Shown one piece after another: positions 51,641 to 60,962 of a DNA stretch of 64,000 nucleotides (positions are counted from its first letter, which is position 1; each line of letters begins with the position of its first letter). The notes below the pieces were generated by a model that had not been told where the DNA came from, searched no databases, and saw nothing but the letters and a program-made list of their open reading frames with translations. Where the stretch lies: NCBI RefSeq assembly GCF_026898155.1, contig NZ_CP114029.1, forward strand, positions 3,328,001 to 3,392,000, given 5' to 3'. A program made the position numbers and the translations under genes. This DNA is from Jiella pelagia (GTDB lineage Bacteria; Pseudomonadota; Alphaproteobacteria; Rhizobiales; Rhizobiaceae).

Positions 51641-52552
51641 ATGGAACCGCGCTTTCCCGGCGAACCGCTCGGCCTGATCGCAGGAGGCGGACGCCTGCCA
51701 AGGATCGTCGCGGAGACGGCGATGGCCCGGGGCTTCACGCCGATCGTCGTGCGGATCGCGGATGCAATCGATGACGACTGGGACGGTTTTGTCGGCGGCT
51801 ACTTCGCCTGGGGACGGACGGGAGATGCGGTTCGCTTCATGAAGGCGAGCGGTGTTTCTCGCGTTGTCACCTGTGGAACAGTGAGCAGGCGGCCGGATTT
51901 TCGCTCGATCCTTCCGAGTTTTCGGACCCTCATCATGCTGCCAACTGCGTTTCGCGTCGTGCGCGGCGGCGATGACCGGCTGTTGCGCAACGTCGCGGCG
52001 TTCCTGAAGGCCGAAGGGCTCGAGCCCGTGGCCGTCCAGGACGTCGCGCCGCAGCTTCTGGCGCCGCACGGGCCGATTGCCGGGCGCCGGCCGGAGGCGG
52101 CCGAGGACAAGGCCCTTTTCCTGGCGCTGAGGGTCGCTCAAACCCTCGGCAGCCTCGACGTCGGCCAGGCCGTCGTCGCGTCGCAGGAGCGGGTGATCGC
52201 GCTGGAGGCGGCCGAGGGCACCCGCGACATGCTCCACCGGGTGGCGGATCTGAAGACGCGGGGCCGGATCGGCCGAGGCGAACGGCTGGTGCTGGTCAAG
52301 GCGGTCAAACCCCAGCAGGACGAGCGCTTCGACCTGCCGAGCATCGGCGTCTCGACGATCCGCGAGGCCGAAAGCGCCGGCATCGGCGCGATCGGCGTCA
52401 CTGCGGGAAAGAGCCTGATCATCGACTACGAGGCGCTGGTGGCGGCGGCTGGGGAGGCAGAGATTGCCGTGGTCGGGCTTGCCGGTGGCGATGTCGGCCA
52501 GACGGCCGCAGCGCCGCACCATAGCGATGCGCTTGGAGAGGGATCGTCATGA
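51641..52552 (+). CDS. lpxI: UDP-2,3-diacylglucosamine diphosphatase LpxI
   Basis: A 303-residue LpxI (DUF1009), which cleaves UDP-2,3-diacylglucosamine to lipid X; alphaproteobacteria use it in place of LpxH. Seen: PLGLIAGGGRLPRIVAETA, CGTVSRRPDF, the catalytic-domain IGSLDVGQAVV-type TLGSLDVGQAVVASQERVIALEA and EGTRDM, and KAVKPQQDERFDLPSIGVSTI. Start at 51641, four bases after the lpxA stop. It overlaps lpxB by four bases. Confidence 0.94.
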   Translation: MEPRFPGEPLGLIAGGGRLPRIVAETAMARGFTPIVVRIADAIDDDWDGFVGGYFAWGRTGDAVRFMKASGVSRVVTCGTVSRRPDFRSILPSFRTLIMLPTAFRVVRGGDDRLLRNVAAFLKAEGLEPVAVQDVAPQLLAPHGPIAGRRPEAAEDKALFLALRVAQTLGSLDVGQAVVASQERVIALEAAEGTRDMLHRVADLKTRGRIGRGERLVLVKAVKPQQDERFDLPSIGVSTIREAESAGIGAIGVTAGKSLIIDYEALVAAAGEAEIAVVGLAGGDVGQTAAAPHHSDALGEGSS

Positions 52553-53706
52553 AGATTGCCTTCGTCGTCGGCGAGCCGTCCGGGGATGCGATCGGCGCCG
52601 ATCTGATCCGGGCGCTGAAGGCGCGGCGTCCCGGCAATCTCGAACTCTTCGGCCTCGCCGGCGAGGCGATGCAGGCCGAGGGGCTGAAAACCCTCTTCGA
52701 CATCGACGAACTGTCGATCATGGGGATCTCGGCGATCCTCGCGCGGCTGCCGCAACTCGTCCGCCGCGTGAACCAGACGGCCGATGCGATCGTCGCGGCA
52801 GAGCCGGACGTGCTCGTCGTCATCGACAGCCCGACCTTTTCCCACCGCGTCGCCAAACGGGTGCGGGCGAAGCTGCCGCATGTGCCGATCGTCAACTACA
52901 TTCCGCCCACGGTCTGGGCGTGGCGGGAGGGCAGGGCGGCGAAGATGCGGCCCTATGTCGACCACGCGATCTGCGCGCTGCCCTTCGAGCCGGAAACGAT
53001 GGCGCGACTCGGCGGCCCGCCCTCCACCTATGTCGGCCATCCGTTGATGAAGGAGCCGGGGCTCGCGGCGATCATGGCCGGTGATGGGCCACTTGCCGGC
53101 AAGCTGGCAAAATCGCCGCCGCGCCTCGTCATCCTGCCGGGATCGCGGCGCGGCGAGATCGACCGGCTCGCCGGCGACTTCGGCGCCACGCTCACACGAC
53201 TTTCGGAGCTTCTGCCGGGTGTGACGGCGGTGCTGCCGACGCTGCCCCGGCATCGGCCGCGCATCGAGGCGGAGGCGGCGAAATGGCTGGTGAAGCCTGA
53301 GATCGTCACCGGCACCGATGCGAAATGGCAGGCCTTCGCCGAGGCCGACGCGGCGCTGGCTGCCTCCGGCACGGTGTCGCTGGAGCTGGCGCTCGCGGGC
53401 GTTCCGATGGCGCTCGCCTACAAGCTCGACCCGGTCGCCTACCAGATCCGCCACATGATCTCCGCCTGGACGGCGGCGATGCCGAATTTCGTCGTCGGCC
53501 ATCCGCTGGTGCCGGAGCATTTCCACGAATTCGTCCGGCCCGAGATGCTGGCGAGGCGGCTGGCGCGGCTGATGACCGACACGCTGGAGCGCCGGGCGCA
53601 GCTCCAAGGGTTCGACGAGATCCGGCGGCTGATGGCGGTGGATCGTGCGCCGGGCGATGCGGCGGCGGAGATCGTCGTGGGGCTGGTGGCGAAGGGGCGG
53701 GGGTAG
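52549..53706 (+). CDS. lpxB: lipid-A-disaccharide synthase
   Basis: A 385-residue GT-B glycosyltransferase (GT19) joining lipid X and UDP-2,3-diacylglucosamine. Seen: FVVGEPSGDAIGADLI, IMGISAILARLPQLVRRV, DSPTFSHRVAKRVR, YIPPTVWAWREGRAAKMRPYVDH and the nucleotide-site LPGSRRGEIDRL. It is the last gene of the cluster; a palindromic repeat element follows 26 bp after its stop. Confidence 0.96.
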   Translation: MKIAFVVGEPSGDAIGADLIRALKARRPGNLELFGLAGEAMQAEGLKTLFDIDELSIMGISAILARLPQLVRRVNQTADAIVAAEPDVLVVIDSPTFSHRVAKRVRAKLPHVPIVNYIPPTVWAWREGRAAKMRPYVDHAICALPFEPETMARLGGPPSTYVGHPLMKEPGLAAIMAGDGPLAGKLAKSPPRLVILPGSRRGEIDRLAGDFGATLTRLSELLPGVTAVLPTLPRHRPRIEAEAAKWLVKPEIVTGTDAKWQAFAEADAALAASGTVSLELALAGVPMALAYKLDPVAYQIRHMISAWTAAMPNFVVGHPLVPEHFHEFVRPEMLARRLARLMTDTLERRAQLQGFDEIRRLMAVDRAPGDAAAEIVVGLVAKGRG

Positions 53707-53731
53707 GGCTTGCGGAAGCGTGTCATCGAAA

Positions 53732-53961
53732 GGCGCCCTCTCTCCCCTTGTGGGAGAGAAAGCGATTTCATCATCTTGGCGAAGCCAAGTGATAGAAATC
53801 GCAAGAGAGGGGTTGGCATCGTTTAAGTCTGTACCGTCGTCGGCGTGGCGGGTGAAAGCGGTGAAACCCCTCTCTTGTCATTCTCAAGGTTTGGACCTCG
53901 GCAAGCCGAGGCCCAACTCCTTGGAATGACTTTCTCTCCCACAAGGGGGAGAGAGGGCGCC
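53732..53961. repeat. Composite palindromic intergenic element (RIME-like)
   Basis: A 230-bp element with outer inverted arms of about 31 bp (53732-53762 and 53930-53961, one extra G in the right arm). Just inside lie two long hairpins: 53762-53802 (arms GCGATTT/AAATCGC, CTTGGC/GCCAAG) and 53877-53930 (GTCATTC/GAATGAC, CCTCGGC/GCCGAGG). Inner arms AAGAGAGGGGTT/AACCCCTCTCTT border a unique centre. The pattern is that of the mosaic intergenic repeats described in rhizobia. It lies between the convergent lpxB and dctM genes. Confidence 0.75.
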
Positions 53962-53990
53962 CGTCCGGCCAGGCTTTCGCCCTGCTCCTC

Positions 53991-55288
53991 TCACCCCATC
54001 GTCTGCGGCAGGAACAGGACGATGACCGGAAAGGCGATCAGGAGGATCAGCCGGATCACATCCGTCACCACGAAGGGCAACACCCCGCGGAAGATCGTCA
54101 CCAGGCTGACGTCCCTCGCGATCGTGTTGATGACGAAGACGTTCATGCCGACCGGCGGGGTGATCAGCCCGAGGCTCGACGGTCATGACGATGATGACGC
54201 CGAACCAAACCGGGTCGAAGCCCATCTCGAGGATCACCGGGAAAACGATCGGCACCATCAGGATGATCATCGCCATGGCGTCGAGGAAGCAGCCGAGGAC
54301 GACGAAGAGCAGCATGATCAGCGCCAGCGTGCCGTAGCTGCCGAGATCGAGGCCGATCAGGAACTGCGTCAGGTTCTGCGGGACCTGCGTCACGGCGAGG
54401 AAGTAGCCGAAGAGGATCGCGCCGATCAGGATGGTGTAGATGGCGACGGAGGTGCGCAGCGCCTCGACCAGGCTTTCCATGAGGCTGCGCAGGCCGAGGC
54501 GGCCGCGGGCGATGCCGATCAGCGCCGTCAGCACCGCGCCGACCGCCGAGGCCTCGGTCGCGGTCGCGACGCCGAAATAGATGGCGAGGATCACCGCGGC
54601 GAACAGAAGGACGACCGCCCAGACGCCGGAAAGGGCGCCGAGCGCCTCCTTCAGGCTGAAGGGTGCGCCCGCCGGCAGCTTGCGCCCGTACCAGATCCGC
54701 ACCGTCGCCATGTACATGAAGACCGCGAGGATGCCGGGCACGATGCCGGCGACGAACAGGCGCCCGACGTCCTGCTCGGTGATGTAGGCATAGACCGCCA
54801 GCACCACCGAGGGCGGGATCAGGATGCCGAGCGTGCCGCCGGCGGCGATGACGCCGGTCGAGACGTCGTCGGGATAGCCGGCCTTCTTCATCTCCGGATG
54901 GGCGATGTTGGTCATCGTCGCGGCGGTGGCGACGGAGGAGCCGCAGATCGCCGCGAAGCCGGCGCAGGCGCCGACGGTTGCAAGGCCGAGGCCGCCGCGC
55001 AGCGAGCCGAGCGTCGCATTCGCCGCCCGGAAGAGGCTCGCGGCTCATTCCCGAGCGCGTCGCCAGCACCCCCATCAGGATGAAGAAGGGTATGAGGGTG
55101 AGGTTGAAGTCGGTGATGGTTCGCAAGGGGGACGTGGCGAGAAGGTTCAGCGCCGGGCTCCAGCCGACGGTGAGGCCGAAGCCGCCGACGCCGACGAGGC
55201 CCATGGCGACGCCGATCGGCACGCGCACCAGCATCATCAGGAAGAGGACGACGAACCCGCCGGCGGCGACGAGATCCTTCTCACTCAT
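53991..55288 (-). CDS. dctM: TRAP transporter large permease DctM, frameshifted twice
   Basis: About 431 residues after repair; the 12-helix sodium-coupled permease subunit of a TRAP transporter. Seen: LFLMMLVRVPIGVAMGLVGVGGF, GIPGILAVFMYMATV-type segments, the IAHPEMKKAGYPDDVSTGVIAAGGTLGILIPPS signature, and the C-terminal LGLITPPVGMNVFVINTIARDVSL. Breaks (coding sense): CGC-GAG-CTC-TTC at 55033-55039 and GTC-GAG-CTC-GGG at 54171-54177, each with an extra C. After both corrections the frame stops at 53991. It overlaps dctQ by eight bases. Confidence 0.93.
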
Positions 55289-55817
55289 GGCCGGCTCCGT
55301 GCGCTTCGTCCTCTTTGAGCGTCTCGTGCGGCTCGAGCCCCTCGCCGTATCGCAGCACCAGCCAGAGGCGGATCAGCGTGGTGACGACGGCCATGACGAG
55401 GCCTGCGACGACGAATGCGAGGAACGGCCAGTGCGGCAGGCGCAGGTCCATCGTCGTCTCGCCGCCCGGCATCTGCGACAGGACGCGGCCGCCGAGCTTC
55501 CACGTCAGGAGGATGGTGAAGAGGAGGAGCCCCAGCCAGGCAAAAAGATCGAGGATGCGGCGGGCCTTCGCCCCGAGCATCTCGGCGAGGATGTCGACCT
55601 TGATGTGATTGCCCCTGAAGCCGAGCGAGGCAAAGCCCCACATGATCGCCACGGCCAGCGCCAGCCGCGACAGGTCGAAGGCGTCGGGGATGGGCGATGC
55701 AAAGAGATAGCGCCCGAGCGCCGAGACGAAGACGAGCAGGGTGACGAGACCGAGCATGACCGCGGCGATGCGCTCGACCGCGGTGATGACGCGCTCGGTG
55801 AGGCGGGTGGGGGTCAT
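55281..55817 (-). CDS. dctQ: TRAP transporter small permease DctQ
   Basis: A 178-residue inner-membrane protein with four helices, typical of DctQ. Seen: RIAAVMLGLVTLLVFVSALGRYLF, LALAVAIMWGFASLGFRGNHIKVD (the conserved GNHIKVD-type loop), and two C-terminal helices. ATG at 55817; the longer frame upstream runs through the repeat element and is not coding. It pairs with DctM and the binding protein DctP. Confidence 0.9.
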   Translation of the reverse strand: MTPTRLTERVITAVERIAAVMLGLVTLLVFVSALGRYLFASPIPDAFDLSRLALAVAIMWGFASLGFRGNHIKVDILAEMLGAKARRILDLFAWLGLLLFTILLTWKLGGRVLSQMPGGETTMDLRLPHWPFLAFVVAGLVMAVVTTLIRLWLVLRYGEGLEPHETLKEDEAHGAGHE

Positions 55818-55882
55818 GAACGTGCCATGCGGCGGTGATGCGAAGGGGCCGTGTGGTTCTGGGCGGTCGCGCCCTTGCGGCC

Positions 55883-56056
55883 ACCCCCTCTGTCCTGCCG
55901 GACATCTCCCCCTCAAGGGGGAGATCGACCTTGCGCGAACCCTCAGGCCAATCGCCGACGCCGTGCCGTCGCAAGAGCGGTGGATCGGAAGGCGCAGCGA
56001 CGACGCTGCCGATCTCCCCCCTTGAGGGGGAGATGCCCGGCAGGGCAGAGGGGGGT
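55883..56056. repeat. Second palindromic intergenic element (RIME-like)
   Basis: A 174-bp element with inverted arms of about 44 bp (55883-55925 and 56011-56056), each arm itself a hairpin around CTCCCCCTCAAGGGGGAG. It sits in the 383-bp gap between dctQ and dctP, the only feature seen there, and in the middle of an apparent operon, so it could act on mRNA stability. It shares general structure, not sequence, with the element at 53732. Confidence 0.75.
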
Positions 56057-56200
56057 ACAGTGGCGCGACATCGGACATTTTGGCTTGGGTCACCGAAAGG
56101 TAGTCACTGGAGACGAAAGGCGAGGAGACGCTCCTCCGCTCGCCCGTGGATCGACGGGTTCGCCACCGGTTCGAAGCGGAGGGGCGTCAGCAGCCTTACA

Positions 56201-57212
56201 TCAATACTTCGCCCCGTTCGCCTCCAGCGCCTTCTCGTAGTCGGAAAGCACCGTGTCCGGATTGAATCCGGCCTTCTCGGCGTCCGCCTTCCAGGCCTCC
56301 ATCACCGGCCCGACCGACTCGCGCCAGAGCGCCACTTCCTCGGCCGTCGGCTCGTAGACCTCGTGGGAAGCATCGCCGAGGATCTCCTGGCGCACCTCGT
56401 TGTCGTAGGTCGACCAGCCTTCCGAGATCTTCTGCGACCATTCCGGGGTGCAGTGATCGTCGATGACGGTCTTGAGTTCATCGGAGAGGCCGTCATAGCT
56501 GTTCTGGTTGATCAGCATGACCTGGGAGGAGAGATAGAGCGGCAGGTCGTTGTGGAACTTCACGACGTCGGCCATCTTGAAGCTCTTCATCGCCTCGTAG
56601 GGGAAGGTGACGGCGTCGGCCGTGCCCTTGGAGATGGCGTCGCGGGCCTCGGGCGCCGGCACCTGCACCGAGGTCCCGCCGAGCGAATTGATGTAGCGGG
56701 CCATGGTCGAATGGGCCGGACGCACGCTCTTGCCCTTCACGTCCGCCGGCACCTTGATCGGCGCGTTGGCGTGGAAGCGGCCGGGATTGTGCGGGTTGAC
56801 GAGGCAGAAATAGACGTCGCCCATCTCCTTCTGCGCATAGCCGCCGTTCTTGTAGAATTCGTGGATCGCCTTGCCGGCCTTCGGCCCGTCATTCGCCTCG
56901 AAGGGCACGCCCGTCAGCTCGTAGATCGGGAAACGGCCAGCGGTGTAGCCCGGATTGACGTAGCCGATGTCGACGATGCCGTCGCGGGCCATGTCGTAGT
57001 GGTCTGGCGCGGCGCCGAGCTGCTGGGCCGGATAGATTTCCATCGTGAGGCTCGCCGCCCGAGGCCTCCTCGATGGATTTTCCCCAGGCGACGATGCTGT
57101 CGTGCATCGGGTGCGTCGCCGGCAGCCAGTGCGACAGGCGCAGGGTCGTCTGCGCACTGGCCACCGAGGTCGTCGCGGCGAGCGCCGCGGCAAGGATGAG
57201 CAGTCTCTTCAT
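56201..57212 (-). CDS. dctP: TRAP transporter substrate-binding protein DctP, frameshifted
   Basis: A 336-residue periplasmic solute-binding protein (after repair). Seen: signal peptide ending SVASAQ, LSHWLPATHPMHDSIVAWGKSIEEASGGE, DIGYVNPGYTAGRFP, and the ligand-carboxylate site region GKSVRPAHSTMARYINSLGG with the conserved Arg. The break is at 57047-57053: in coding sense GGC-GAG-CTC-ACG has an extra C. TRAP binding proteins of this type usually bind organic acids; the ligand here is probably the acid activated by the CoA ligase of the same cluster (inference). Confidence 0.92.
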
Positions 57213-57262
57213 GGTCGTTCCTCCCGTTGGTCGCCCTTCCTCCCGAAGGGCGTTTCGACATT

Positions 57263-58198
57263 TCAGATGAAGTCGATGCCGACGCTCTGCCGGGCATCGG
57301 CAAGGTCCGTTTCGAGCGCCTTGGCGATCCCCTCGGCGTTCCAGCCGCCGGCCATGACGGCATGCGCCGCCTCGACCGGATGCGCCCAGACCGACAGCCG
57401 GTCGCCGCCAAGGCCGATCGCCTGGCCGGTGACGCCGGCCGAGCGCGCCGAGGCGAGATAGACGAAGAGCGCGGCGACGTCTTCCGGCCCGCCGAGGCCG
57501 AACCCCTGGCGCACCTTTTCAGGCAACGTCTCGCCGCGCTCCATCATCCCGGCATAGGGCTTGAGCGCTGGCACGGTGGCGGTCATCGCCGTCATCGCAT
57601 TGGGGACGATGGCGTTGACCGTGACGCCCGATTTCGCCAGTTCCATCGACCAGGTGCGGGCGGAGGCGGCGATGCCGGCCTTGGCGGCGGCATAGGACGT
57701 CTGGCCGAAGTTGCCGCGCTGGCCGGCCATGGACGAGACGAGGATCAGCCGCCCGCCTTCGCCCTGTTCGCGAAAGTGGCGGGCGGCGGCGCGGGCGCAG
57801 GTGAAGGTGCCCCTAAGATGCGTCGCGACGACGGCGTCGAAATCCTCGTCGGTGGTGTTCCACAGCACCTTGTCGCGCAGAATGCCGGCGTTGCAGGCCA
57901 TGACGTCGAGCCGGCCGAAGGCGCCCAGCGCGGTGGCGACGCAGAGATGGGCCGCTTCCGCGCTGCCGATTGCGGCGACGGCCGGCGCGGCGCGTCCGCC
58001 CAGCGCTTCGATCTCGGCGACGACATTCGCCGCCGCCGCGCCGTCGACGTCGTTGACGACCACCGCGCCGCCGGCCTTCGCCATGGCGAGCGCCGCAGCG
58101 CGGCCGATGCCCTGGCCGGCACCGGTGATGACGATGACCCGGCCGTCCAGCCTGACGACGTCCGTGGTGCTCACTGCTGCATCCCTCTCCCTCGCCAT
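57263..58198 (-). CDS. SDR-family 3-hydroxyacyl-CoA dehydrogenase-like oxidoreductase
   Basis: A 311-residue short-chain dehydrogenase. Seen: TGAGQGIGRAAALAMAKAGG, NDVDG, NAGILRDKVLWNTTDEDFD and the catalytic SSMAGQRGNFGQTSYAAAKAG (Ser, Tyr, Lys). Longer than a typical FabG because of a C-terminal extension. The ILRDK segment is typical of SDRs of beta-oxidation-like pathways. ATG at 58198 overlaps the upstream enoyl-CoA hydratase stop by one base; a GTG at 58174 is an alternative. Confidence 0.85.
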   Translation of the reverse strand: MARERDAAVSTTDVVRLDGRVIVITGAGQGIGRAAALAMAKAGGAVVVNDVDGAAAANVVAEIEALGGRAAPAVAAIGSAEAAHLCVATALGAFGRLDVMACNAGILRDKVLWNTTDEDFDAVVATHLRGTFTCARAAARHFREQGEGGRLILVSSMAGQRGNFGQTSYAAAKAGIAASARTWSMELAKSGVTVNAIVPNAMTAMTATVPALKPYAGMMERGETLPEKVRQGFGLGGPEDVAALFVYLASARSAGVTGQAIGLGGDRLSVWAHPVEAAHAVMAGGWNAEGIAKALETDLADARQSVGIDFI

Positions 58199-59022
58199 CA
58201 GCGCCCCTCGAAGCGCGCCGGGCGCTTTTCCATGAAGGCCAACGGTCCCTCCCGTGCGTCCTTCGACGCCATGACGATCCGCTTGGCCTCGTCCTCCAGG
58301 GCGAAACCTTGTTCGAGCGCAAGCCCGGTTGCAAGCCTTACCGTCCGTTTGATCTGGCGGATCGCCAACGGGCCGTTCTCCGCAATGCTTTCCGCAGCAC
58401 ACAAGGCACGCGCCAGCACCTCCGCTTGTGGCACGACCCTGTTGACGAGGCCGATGGCCAGCGCCCGCTCCGCGTCGATCATGTCGCCGGTGAGCAGCAT
58501 CTCCATCGCCGCGGCATGGGGGATCTGGCGCGGCAGGCGGGCGAGCGAGCCGGCAAAGGGGATGAGCCCGCGCTTGGCCTCGGGCAGGCCGAAGCGCGCC
58601 GTCTCGGACGCAATGCGGATGTCGGTCGCCAGCATCGTCTCGAGCCCGCCGGCGACGCAGGCGCCGTTGATCGCCGCGACGATCGGCTTGTCGATCGCGA
58701 AGTGCCGCAGCGCCGAGCGGTCCATCACCGCCGGATCGTCCAGAACCCGCCGGTCCCAGTCGTCCTGCGGCTCGCGCGCGCCGGAAAGCAGCGGCATCGT
58801 CAGGGCGAGGTCGCCACCGGCGCAGAAGGCCTTCCTGCCGGCACCGGTGAGGACGAGGACGCGCAATTCGTCGTCCTCGCAATAGCGGGCATAGGCATCC
58901 GACAGGCGGCACGCCATTTCCGGGCTGATGGCGTTGCGCGCCTCCGGCCGGTTCAGGGTGAGGAGGAGGATGTCGCCCCGCACCTCTTCGAGAAGATGCG
59001 GCTCGCTCGGTTCCGCGGTCAT
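58198..59022 (-). CDS. enoyl-CoA hydratase/isomerase family protein
   Basis: A 274-residue crotonase-fold protein. Seen: LNRPEARNAISPEMACRL, the oxyanion-hole KAFCAGGDLALTM, and KPIVAAINGACVAGGLETMLATDIRIAS with the second active-site loop GLPEAKRGLIPFAGSLARLPR. It sits between the CoA ligase (ATGA overlap) and the SDR (one-base overlap), so it probably hydrates or hydrolyses the ligase product. Confidence 0.9.
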   Translation of the reverse strand: MTAEPSEPHLLEEVRGDILLLTLNRPEARNAISPEMACRLSDAYARYCEDDELRVLVLTGAGRKAFCAGGDLALTMPLLSGAREPQDDWDRRVLDDPAVMDRSALRHFAIDKPIVAAINGACVAGGLETMLATDIRIASETARFGLPEAKRGLIPFAGSLARLPRQIPHAAAMEMLLTGDMIDAERALAIGLVNRVVPQAEVLARALCAAESIAENGPLAIRQIKRTVRLATGLALEQGFALEDEAKRIVMASKDAREGPLAFMEKRPARFEGR

Positions 59023-60723
59023 GCCCTGCCTTCCTCGATCATCGTCCGCGCCAGGTCCCGCAGCTCCACCTTGCGCACCTTGCCGTTCGCCGTCTTCGGC
59101 GTCGCCGCGATCACCGCGACGTGGCGCGGCATCTTGTGGCGCGCCATCGTTTCCTTGCACCACGCCTTCAGCCCGTCCGGTTCGATCGTCCGGCCGTCGC
59201 GCGGTACGACGAAGGCGAAGATCTCCTCGCCGAATTCGGCGTCAGGTACACCCACCACCTGCGCCTCGGCGATGTCCGGATGGTCGAGCAGCCGGTCCTC
59301 GATCTCGACCGGATAGATGTTCTCGCCGCCGCGGATCAGCATGTCCTTGATCCGCCCGACGATCCTGAGATGACCCGCCGCGTCCATCACCGCGAGGTCG
59401 CCGCTCTTCAGCCATCCCTCGGCGTCGATCGCGGCTTCCGTCGCCTCTCGCATGGCGTAGTAACCGGCGGTGACGAGAAATCCGCGGATCTGCAGCTCGC
59501 CCTCCCGGCCGATGGGAACGACGGCGCCCGTCGCCGGGTCGGCGATGCGGATCTCCACATGGGGGAGCGGCACGCCGGCATTGCCGACCTTCACCTCCAG
59601 CGGCTCGTCCGGCAGGGTCTGGGTGATGATCGGGGAGCACTCCGTCATCCCCATGATGATCGCCGGATCGCAGCCGATGCGCGCCTTGAGCTCCAGCATC
59701 AGGCTCGGCGGGATCGACGTGCCGCCGACATAGGCGATGCGCCAGGCCGAGAGATCGCGCCGGCCGAGGGAGAGCTTTTCGTCCTGGAGGATCCGGACAT
59801 ACATGGTCGGCACGGCGTTGACGACGGTGCCGCGATGGCGCTCGAGGAGATCGAGCATGCGGGATGCCTCGAAGCTCTCCATGGCGACGAGGCAGCCGCC
59901 GACGGCGGCCATGCCGATGACGTTGCAGACGCAGCCGGCGGTGTGGAAGAACGGCATCGCCGAGACCATGACGTCGCTCTCACGGTAGCCGGCGCGCCGG
60001 CCGGCGAGAAGGGCGTTGTTGACGGTGCCGCGATGGGTCAGCATCGCGCCCTTCGGCTTGCCCGTCGTGCCGGAGGTGTACTGGATCTGCATGACGCCCG
60101 CCGGCGTCACGGCGGCTTCGCGCGCCGCGAGCGTCTCGTCGCTGGTCTCAGCGGCCCGCTTGAGGAGATCCTCGAAGGCGAGCGCGCCGGCGATCTTAGC
60201 GCGGCCGATCTGGACCACACGCTTCAGCGCCGGGTAGGTGCCGCCCGTCTGACGCTCGCCGCCGTCGAGTGCCGCGAGACCGGGTAGCATTTCCGCCAGC
60301 ATGCCGGCGATCGAGAAGCCGCGATGATCGCCGGCCGCGACCAGCAGCGAGACGTCGCCCTGCTTCAGGAGATAATCGAGTCTCGGCCCGGCGGAAGGCG
60401 GGGTTGACGGTGACGAGGACGGCGCCGATCCGCGCCAGCGCATATTCCAGCAGCACCCATTCGGGCGAGTTCGCTGCCATGACGGCGACCCGCGCCTCGT
60501 GGCCGACGCCGACCGCGATCAGCGCCTTTGCCAGGCGGTCGACGGCTTGGTCCAGCTCGACATAAGTATAGCGGCAAATTCCGTGGGTGTCGTCGAAGAT
60601 CAGCGCCGGCCGCTCGCTGTGCAGCCGCGACTGCTCGCGCAACAGCCCGCCAAGTGTGATCTCGCGAAGCGCGATGCCCTCGTGTTCCGGCAGCCAGTGC
60701 GACGCGCCTCCCGCAAATCCCAC
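59019..60723 (-). CDS. AMP-dependent acyl-CoA synthetase, frameshifted
   Basis: A 567-residue (after repair) ANL-superfamily acyl-/aryl-CoA ligase. Seen: IQYTSGTTGKPKGAMLTHRG (P-loop), the acyl-pocket MPFFHTAGCV, MGMTECSPIITQTLP, and the C-terminal hinge and lysine region GRIKDMLIRGGENIYPVEIED ... KTANGKVRKVELR. The break is at 60378-60384: in coding sense GCC-GAG-CTC-GAT gained an A. An intact GAGCTC (59688-59693) occurs in the same gene. First gene of the catabolic operon, divergent from a MarR gene. Confidence 0.92.
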
Positions 60724-60962
60724 GCGCCCGCTCCTCCCAAAGCCGTTCGCATCTCGTCAAGGCCGCTTCCAGCTTGTGGACGCGGCCGGCCGCACGGTTC
60801 AAGATCATCGACGACGGTCTTGAACTGTTCGATGTCGAACAATACGGTCTTTGCCGCGGCCGTCAAGCCGAGGGCTCGTCGGAGACCGGCCATGGCGGAC
60901 GACGCGGGGAGGCGGGGAAGGAACGGGCGAGGATGGAACGGACGAGACCGACTGAGGGGGCG

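Noticed and set aside
9945..60384. Programmed +1 ribosomal frameshifting at GAG-N-CTC as the explanation of the 13 breaks
   Set aside because: GAG-CCT-C is read in the zero frame in the OmpA gene at 2693-2699, no stop codon, pause signal or downstream structure is shared by the sites, and no precedent is known to me. Kept only as a distant alternative.
9273..60723. Calling the broken genes pseudogenes
   Set aside because: They include essential single-copy genes, show no other decay, and the breaks are of one identical type.
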